A stretch of DNA of 64,000 nt, from assembly GCF_037975245.1 (NCBI RefSeq), contig NC_092578.1:4034001-4098000 (forward strand). Direction: 5' to 3'. The translations under genes were made by a program, and so were the position numbers. Numbering within the stretch: position 1 is the first letter of the stretch; each line of letters opens with the position of its first letter. The notes below the pieces were generated by a model. It saw only the letters and a program-made list of their open reading frames with translations, searched no databases and had not been told where the DNA came from. The stretch is from Apostichopus japonicus. Its lineage: Eukaryota; Echinodermata; Holothuroidea; Aspidochirotida; Stichopodidae. Shown one piece after another: positions 27,501 through 36,500 of this stretch.

Positions 27501-30500
27501 TATATGTATATATATATATATATATATTTATATACATATATATATATAGATATAGATATATATATAAATATATGATTGTTTTATGTGTGGATCACTGTAG
27601 GATGGGATTGGCATATACCTTTGGATAAGTCCTCTGGTTTGGTTTTGTCACTACTTTAGTCATACAGTATCTTGAATTTTAAAGGAAATATTCTTTCCAA
27701 GAATCCAGTCTATAGCAAAATGTCAGTTTCAAGGAGGCCTTCTCTATATGAATAAATTTGTCTTCATTTTAGAACAAAGAGAACTAACAAAAAGTACAAA
27801 GTCAAGATCAAGTTTGTTGACAGAATATGTTAAAATCATACAGTCATATATAGTTTATATAGGTGACAGAAAAGAAAAGAAAATTTAGGCTATGAAAATT
27901 TAGGCTATGATTTGGAATGAAAAACTTTGTGGTACATTGACTGCTTTGGTTTTAATCGATCGATTGAAAATGTTCCAGTTTTTTTGACTTGTTACCACAT
28001 TCATTCATCTTCATTTCTAGATTGAAGGTGCACATTCGATTTTTGTTTTTCACAGGCATGTGATGGCCCTATACCAAAAACAACGAGTCTTTATTCTTTA
28101 CCACTTAATATTATCCTTGTAAATAGTATTGCTGTATCATATTTTATAGGTGAGTTTTTACATTTTTACAACAGTTCTAGTTGCGTCAGTTTTAGAATTC
28201 TGACTGTGTTTAAATCATTGCAAGCAGCCGGGATTTCTTTGTAGAATTCTTCGTATTATTGTATATAATATAGATGCATTCAAGAGTAGATATTGTACAG
28301 GTTATATTGAACAGGGAAATGGATAGTAATATAAAATAAGAGTCTATTAAAGGGCTTCTCAATAGCTAGTTTGTGGGCCAAATCTGGCCCACATAAAACA
28401 AATTGCCCACCATCCTGCTCTAATTGGGTATGCAAGCTATACTAAGGCCTTAGGCTTGAGCACCTGGTCAGCCTACCCTGCACATTGTTCAACCTAGGTA
28501 TAGTGAGATTTTCACTAAATTTGACCTTTGACCTTAGACTTGTTCACCTGACCAGTGTACCCTGCACATTGTTCAACCTAGGTATAGTGAGATTTTCACT
28601 AAAGTTGACCTTAGGCTTGAACACCTGACCAGTCTACCCTGCACATTGTTCAACCTAGGTATAGTGAGATTTTCACTAAATTTGACCCCTGACCTTTGAC
28701 CTTAGGCTTGAACACCTGACAAGCCTACCCTGCACATTGTTTAATGTAAGTACATAGTAAGATTTTGGTTCTCATTGTCCCTTTGCTCCAACCAATGTAT
28801 CTATTAAGCTAAGAACTGTGTTTTGTTATTAAAGTCATAGAAGATAAGAACACAAATTCTGTTCTACTCTCATCTCTTTAAAATCCATTGCTGATAATAT
28901 TTGTCCTTTCATATTTTGTCCCAGTCCAACCTTTACTCTCTACTCTTCCCGAATTCTCTCTTTATAGTGGAGAAGGACGTAACAGCCTTTTCTCTCCCTT
29001 ATCACTTTCAAATCTCAGATTTTATGCGCAAGAACGGAAGTGCGGCGCTGGTATTTTTCTGGCACACGGTGGAGAGTTACCGAGTCACAGCAGAGCAGCA
29101 ACTATCTGCGCTTCATTTACAGAAACTCCAGCCGTCCTCAGATAAAGATAGTAGCAGCGGGAGCTCCAGGGAGCCCTCTATCGACTTAGAGGGGCTCCGT
29201 GCCGCAGCGCTGAATATATACCACGAGTATCTAGCCGAAGATGTACGTACCTATCGTTGTATACAATATTTAAACACAAATTTCAGAGAATAATCAGTTT
29301 TGAGGATGTTTATATTCTCTGATGTTTGTGTAAAGTAGTTAATCTAAAAGAAAGAATGTACAATTTGTAAGGTTTGAATGTCCGTTTCTTTGGATTGAGA
29401 CATTAGGGAAGAAATGTATCGGAGATCTGACCTAAAAAATAACCCTATCACACACAAACATAAACAGTAGCAATTCTGGAGTCACTGATTCGAATCCCAT
29501 TTTTCATTGCCAAAAGTTACTCTCTGCTCTTTTCAAATTTGTTCATCGTAATTTTCCCAGTCAGTTATTCTGTCATTGAAAGTGCTTAAATTAAAAGCAT
29601 TTTCGTTCTTCTCTCCATCCCTTGTCTACTAATCCTCTTACATCTTTCTCTTTTGTGTTCACCCTCAATATTAACCTGTCTGTATTCTGTGTTTGTGTAT
29701 TTGTCCCTACTGTTACTGTAACTTGTCTTTCAGCCTCTGAAGAAGATCCTGCTAGGAACAAATTGTCAGGCCCTCTTACTTTTACACATCAAATTAAATG
29801 CCAGTAGATATATATTCCAGTTGGGAATTTCTATAACTCTGAAATATTTGCAATTTTAGTTATTCCATTTGTTACTTTCATATGAATGTATAATATTTCA
29901 GTTTATCAATCTTTGATATTTTTAATTTATTCTAATAATATCCTTGTTCAGTTCGATTCTTACTATAGCACATCTTTGTGTTAATAACAAGGCCTAATTT
30001 GAACTCAAAGACCTAGGGACCACCAAAGATGTGGCAAACAGAACAAAATTATTCCCTTTTCTTTGAAGCACCATAGTTTTGTGTTGTTAAAAGCTTCCTT
30101 GGAATAAATTTAATAATTCCTTAGGGCTTCCCTATTTTTATTTCATTAATAACTTTCTACTCTGTGTGGATGGACTTGGCAAGCTACTTTATTTTCCTTT
30201 TCTTTTTAACAAATACAAAGAACCTGTTTTTTCTACAATGAATACAACATATTCTATGAATAGCTAATGTATTCGTGTACTGCATTTTTCTCTAGGCTGC
30301 CAACAGGGTTAATGTAGAGCCAAAAATTATTAAAAGGACTCTATTGAAGATCAAATACGAGGAGCCTTCGGATGCGGTCTTTGATGAAGCTCAGCAACAG
30401 GTATGAAAGTTGCTAGAATCCTCTGTTATTTACTACTACCAGTGTGCATGTGCTCAGCAAAATCATAGCAACAAAGATGAAAATTGAATTGTTGGTATCA

Positions 30501-33500
30501 TGTCATTGCTAATTTAGTGCTGGGTTGTACATGCTTTCTTCTGACAGTGGAGGCCATCAGGGGTGTTACAGCCTTGGGCCAATTATGGGGGGCTTGGTAA
30601 AATAAAGAGATAAAGAAGAAGGTATGCTAGTTATCCTAGTATAATTAAGGAACATAAGACATCTGTGACGTAATTAATCAGGTCTGATCAGACTCTTAGT
30701 GTCCTTGCGTGGTGGCCAATTGGCTAAGGTGTCGGACTCGTGATCCAAGGATTGCTGGTTCGATTCCTGCCTAGTTCATTACGTGGTGTCCTTGGGCAAG
30801 ATGCTTTATCTCACTTGCCTCTCTCCACCCAGGGGTTAAATGGGTACCTGTGAGGTAACTTGTCATTGGGTGCAGTATATAACTGCTGCCCACTGGAGGG
30901 ATTGTCTCTGGGACAGGTTATCATTGACCAGGGGTAATATAATGTCTGTAAAGCGCTTTGAGACCTATCGCTGGTATAAATCGCTATATAAAAAGCAAAT
31001 ATTATTATTAAAATATTAAATGTTATTCTTGCTGTAGTACATTGCTATAGTACATTGTTATAGTACATTTGTTATAGGATTACTATGTTTCTTTTCATTG
31101 TTTTAAATATGTTTAGGGAGACGGAAGGTTGGGTGTTTGGGTGGAGGAGGTGATGATTTTGTTTCCGTAGGGAAGGTTAGCATGTGAGTGCAAAGCGCAT
31201 CACCTCATCTGAGAGAAAAATGTTGAATAGAATTAGTTGGTGAAATTAGTATGATCAGGTCAAAGGTTGCATTGCCTTGACAACCAACTGTAGTTTACAC
31301 TTGAGTGATATCTTGAGTGAGCACCCATATTGTATAAATAGTGAGATGTATGTAATTATATGTAGGTAAAAATAGGTATTTAATGATAGATATGTAACAA
31401 AGGTAAGTAATGTACTGTGTGGATTGATAGGTATGCAATGTTAGCTATGTAGTCATATGCATGTAATGATAGGCATGTAATGATATGTATTTAATGTTAG
31501 GTATGCAATGATATGTATGCAATGATAGCTATGTAGTCATATGCATGTAATGATATGCATGTAATGATAAGTATGTATTGATAAGTATGTAATGATAGGT
31601 ATGTAATGATAGGCACGAAATGATTGGTACATAATGATAGGTATGTAATGATAGGTATGTAATGATAGGTACAAAATAATAGATTTGTAATGATATGTAT
31701 GTAGTGATAGGTATGTAATATAGTAGATTTGTAATGATATGTATGTAATGCTATGTATTTAATGATAGATACATAATGATATGTTTGTAAGGGTAGGTTT
31801 TGTAATGATAGGTATGTAATAATAGGTATGCAGTGATAGGAATGTAATAGTAGATCTGTAATGATATGTATGTAGTGATGGGTATGTAATAGTAGATCTG
31901 TAATGATATGTATGTAAAGATGATAGGTATGTCATGATAGGTATTGTCATGATGTGGCACAATGTTTCTGTTTTATTTTCAGGTTTACAATATACTTCAT
32001 GAAGACCAACATTTTCCTGCCTTTAAGCAGAGCGTATTCTACATGAGATGTTTAGCCGAGCTAGATCTGTTGGAGCCGGAAGCCCCAAATAACCACCACC
32101 TGGACGATGAGTCATCGATTCACTTAGACTCATCGCCAGAACCGAGCATTGCTGAAGTGAGTTGTATCACTAAATTATCGACAGTTGTTAATGTAAAGGA
32201 CATCATTATCGCCCTAGGGTTGTCAGACATTTGGATTTCAACGGACATGTCCCCCCCCCCCCGTTAGAAGGGCGTCGCTTTTGATTAGTGATATTGCCTG
32301 CGTTTTCCTGATTTCAATTAAATTCAAAGCTGCCATTGTATTACATCCAATATTTGACCAGCTATTACCCTAAATACTACTTAGTCGCTGTGAAAGTTCA
32401 AAGACTTGGAGAACACTGTTTGGCTGTAAATATATTTATCAGGTATAAATTAAGTTCATCATTGTCGAGACAATTTGGTGGAATAAAGTAACAGATTTTT
32501 TTTTTTTCAAATAGCTTATCTATACTTCAACAGAGCCTGATAACATCAAAATATGGAAAATTCAGTGCAAAATGAAGCTTCAAAATGTTTCTGTTTTCTG
32601 TTCTGTTTTCTGTTCAAACCAATGGAACGACAGTGAAAACTTGACAACTCTTGGATAAGACACAGTTCTGCTGTCTCTGCTAAATGCTTCACCTGCGAAA
32701 AGCCAAAAAATCAAACAAATGAGTGTTTTTCCTACAGAGATATCTTGTGTATTATTTGAGTAGAAGGGTAGGGGGGGGGGGAGGACTTGTTATGGAATTT
32801 AGCTCATATATTTTATTGTTTTTTTATTATGTATTTTTACAGTCTTCAGAAGACCTATCATCCATGGGTAGTCATAACTCATCTGTAGAACATTTAAACG
32901 AGCTGGACATGACACTCACCGAAGACAGGAATCCATCCATCGTTGCAAGCATTAACCAAGCTAGTAAGTACTAAGTAACAGACTCGTACCATTCGATAGT
33001 GTACCCCTACCCCGAGTACATTTCTACATACTGATAGAGGTACTGGCAACAGTGTACCCATTCCTGAGTACACCCTATGTACTAGTAGTGTTACTCGCTT
33101 GAGTATATTTCTACGTACTGGTAGTGGTACTCATGAGGGTGTACCCATACCCAAGTACACCCTATGTACTAGTAGTGGTACTCGCTTGAGTACATTTCTA
33201 CGTACTGGTAGTGGTACTCATGAGGGTGTACCCATACCCAAGTACACCCTATGTACTAGTAGTGGTACTCGCTTGAGTACATTTCTACGTACTGGTACTC
33301 GCTTGACTCGGACCCTGTACTCAAACTCAGGGTACAGACTTGTAGTACTCGAGAGTGTTCTCATACCCGAGTACTTTTCTATGTACTGGTAGTGGTACCC
33401 ATTAGCATGGCTTCGTACTCATTTTCAGCAAAATTAAAGCAATGTACTCTTTGATGGTACTCTTGCACCTTATTTTGTACTCACACTTGAACTCGAGACC

Positions 33501-36500
33501 TTGTACTCAAACTCAGGGTGCGGCACTCACAGCACAAGTGGCCGACTCGCATGTGACATATCAATCTGAAATTGCATCATTCGCTTGTATACTCTCTCCA
33601 GCCAATTTTAACATCTTTGTATTTATTCTCGCAGCAATGATCCGTGACCAGGGTAGGAAATACGCCGTCTACACCATCCACGTCTCCAGGACGGACGAAA
33701 AGGGAACGGTCGAAATCTGGGACGTCTTCAGACGTTACAGCGAATTCCACGATCTCCACATGAACCTCAGCGAAAAATTCCCCGACCTCAAAGATTTACC
33801 GTTGCCCGCTAAGAAAATCATGAAAAATACCACCAAAAGTTTTCTAGATAAGAGAGGGAAGGCTTTGACCTTATATATAAAGGTAAAATTGATAATATTG
33901 AAACCCCAGCAGCAAACCCCTTCTTTTAATCATTGTGTATATTATGCTGTGTAGGGGTTGGAAATACGTAATTTTTCACATATGCTTAACCTCCACATTA
34001 TTTATGTATAAACCAACAAGGCATTTGCAAGCATTCCTATAAAAACAGTTCTTGTTTGTCTATATTGAAGTTGTTTTAATACTTTGCTATATTAGAATCC
34101 ATTTCAATATTTGTTCGTGAGCTTGTCTCTTCAAGTTGCATGGAAAGAGAGTCATGAACTTTACAATGATCTGTTATGTACCTTATTTGTACTTGAGATA
34201 TCTTTTGCTCATTAAAATGATTTTTAGTATTTATAAAATACTTATAATTACATACTTATAATTACATACTTATAATTACATATAAAATGTAAATATGTTG
34301 TATTTGTTGTACATATGTAAATGTATGTTGTATATGTTGTCTGTATGTTGTTGTATGTTGTTGTATGATGTTGTTGTATGTTGATGTTGTGTTGTCTGTA
34401 TGTTGTTTTATGTTGTTGTATGATGTTGTTGTATGTTGTTGTTGTATTGTGTTGTATGTATGTTGTATGTATGTTGTATATGTAAATGTATTATATGTAA
34501 ATATGTTGTTTTTCATTTTTGAATTTTAAATTAATTATCTCCTTTGATCTATTTTTTTGTTATCGTAGGAGTTACTGGAGAAGAGTCGGCTAATGGGACA
34601 CCCAGGCATGTCTGCCCTTGTTCATAATTTTCTCGAGCCGGGAGTTTATAATCGGGGCAGAGGCCAGCTCGCTAGAAGGGTAAGTGCAGCCATCGTCCAA
34701 TCACCAAAATTTATAAATGTGAAGCTAATGTTTGGTTGGTGCAGGAGTCCAAAAATGGCTTCACTTTGTGAGGTTCACCCTCTTGGGTCTGAACCTGGTT
34801 GATTAATTATCTGTCTCACATTAACATCTCTCCTTGTGATAAAATGTTTGTGTAGTCAGCCCTCCATTAACTACTGGAGGCATACACAGAAGAGTGTTCT
34901 CACACTGTAATGTTGGTAAGGTTGTATGGTATTGGTATGGTTGATATGCACAGCAAGTGTAAGTAGCAGTGTTTCTTGTTAAACTGTGTGAATTAGTGAG
35001 TTTGGCTGTGGCTGAGTCTGTGTTATAAAATTGCACCTTTCAGTTTTGATGGTGTCACTCTATGTCAGGGGTTTTCAGTAGGAGGTCTGTGGGTCGAATA
35101 TGGCCAATGAACGATTCCAGTTGACTCCATAATGAGTGCATAGGTATGTGTATAACTACAGTGTGCTGTATTGTAAGTCGTACCTTCAGCACACTATTAC
35201 GTGTTAAGCTTATCTGTAATGTCAGTCAAATGACCAGCAACTGCCATGGTGTAAAAAAGGCATCCAATCGCAAGGCACTTGACCATTACAGCATGATGAT
35301 GTTACACACTTGTGAACAGCTCACCTTTCTTATGCTGAAACATTTTGGGGTTTTCTTCTTTATTTTTAAACAGGTTGATCATCTTGTTAATCCGTTCAAG
35401 TCAAGTGTGAAGACTGTCGCACACACAGTGAAGTCAGTGCCCGGTAACCTAGTTGACGGTGTGTCCATGGTATCGGACCGTATGACTGATGGCATCAGTA
35501 AAGTACTCTCAATGAATAAGGTAACCCATCATCACTCCTATCAATCTGTATACCTGGTTCATATGTTTATAACATCATATCGTATGAGTAAAGTTCTCTC
35601 AGTGAATAAGTCAACCACAATCCCTTATTATTAAGTCAGTTTACCTGATTGAGAATTATAACAGTAGAGTGTGACTGATGGCATCAGTTTCTTCTTTACT
35701 TTCAGCAACCAACCAGACCATTGCAGAACATTGGAAGGGTGTCGTCTGTTACAGATGTACCTGTGAGTTAGCAAGCCTTAAAAAACTCAATTTTCTCTTT
35801 ACCTTAATAGTCAGTTTAATAAAAAATATAGTGATCACTCCATTGGCAAAGCTCATGTTAACCAAAAATAGCACTAGAGCCTAGGTTGGGCCTAGGAAAC
35901 AATGATATCACAGGCTCCCTTTTTACATTCTTCAGGTTTCTTGAAAGCATATTATAAAACTGAAATTACATTTTTTGATATCTCATATTTCTCCAAGGTT
36001 CCCTTCATAGTTCACTAGGCCCCTAATTTATTTCAACCTCTGGGATAAAAGACCCTCCCACCCCCCCCCCCCACCACCACACACACACCCTCTCATCAGG
36101 CCTGACTAGAGCATTGATGATGCAAAACTCAATAGGCTTGCCGTTGATATCCAACAGCAAGAAAGATTAAGGTCATTATAAACACATTCTTTTCATCAAA
36201 AACAGAATAAGTTCCATAACGGCAGAAAAATAATGATAAACTAATAAAAAATATTAAAACTGTTTGTATCTAGGCATCTGGTCACCCTCTTGTAATCTTT
36301 GTTTATGTTTAGGCATCTGGTCACCCTCTTGTTATCTATGTTTATACAGAAGGTATCTGGTCACCCTCTTGTAATCTTTGTCATGCCGCGAAAGGGTCCA
36401 TTAGCTATAGGTTGCATCCAAAAACCCGCTGTTTGTACTAAACGGCAGGTTTTTTCCAGTTGGTTAGCTGAGTGATCAGTCCCATCTTTGGCACCTTAGT

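Larger units (their letters stand above)
28150..30295 (+). other. SNX13 introns 10-11
   Basis: Intron 10 carries a four-copy tandem repeat (28448-28756). Intron 11 carries a fragment with CAGCCTCTGAAGAAG (about 29731) that resembles one in intron 3. Nothing coding. Confidence 0.65.
30401..31982 (+). other. SNX13 intron 12
   Basis: Filled mainly by a SINE (30705-31011) and a degenerate 12-bp array (31340-31952) that runs up to the exon 13 acceptor. Confidence 0.8.
32157..34568 (+). other. SNX13 introns 13-15
   Basis: Intron 13 has nothing recognisable apart from C and T runs. Intron 14 is almost entirely a GTAC-rich repeat. Intron 15 ends in a TTGTTGTATG array. Confidence 0.7.

Noticed and set aside
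33099..33392. Repeat-protein-like open frame
   Set aside because: Translation of the 87-bp intronic repeat between SNX13 exons 14 and 15; flanking splice sites give a perfect phase without it.
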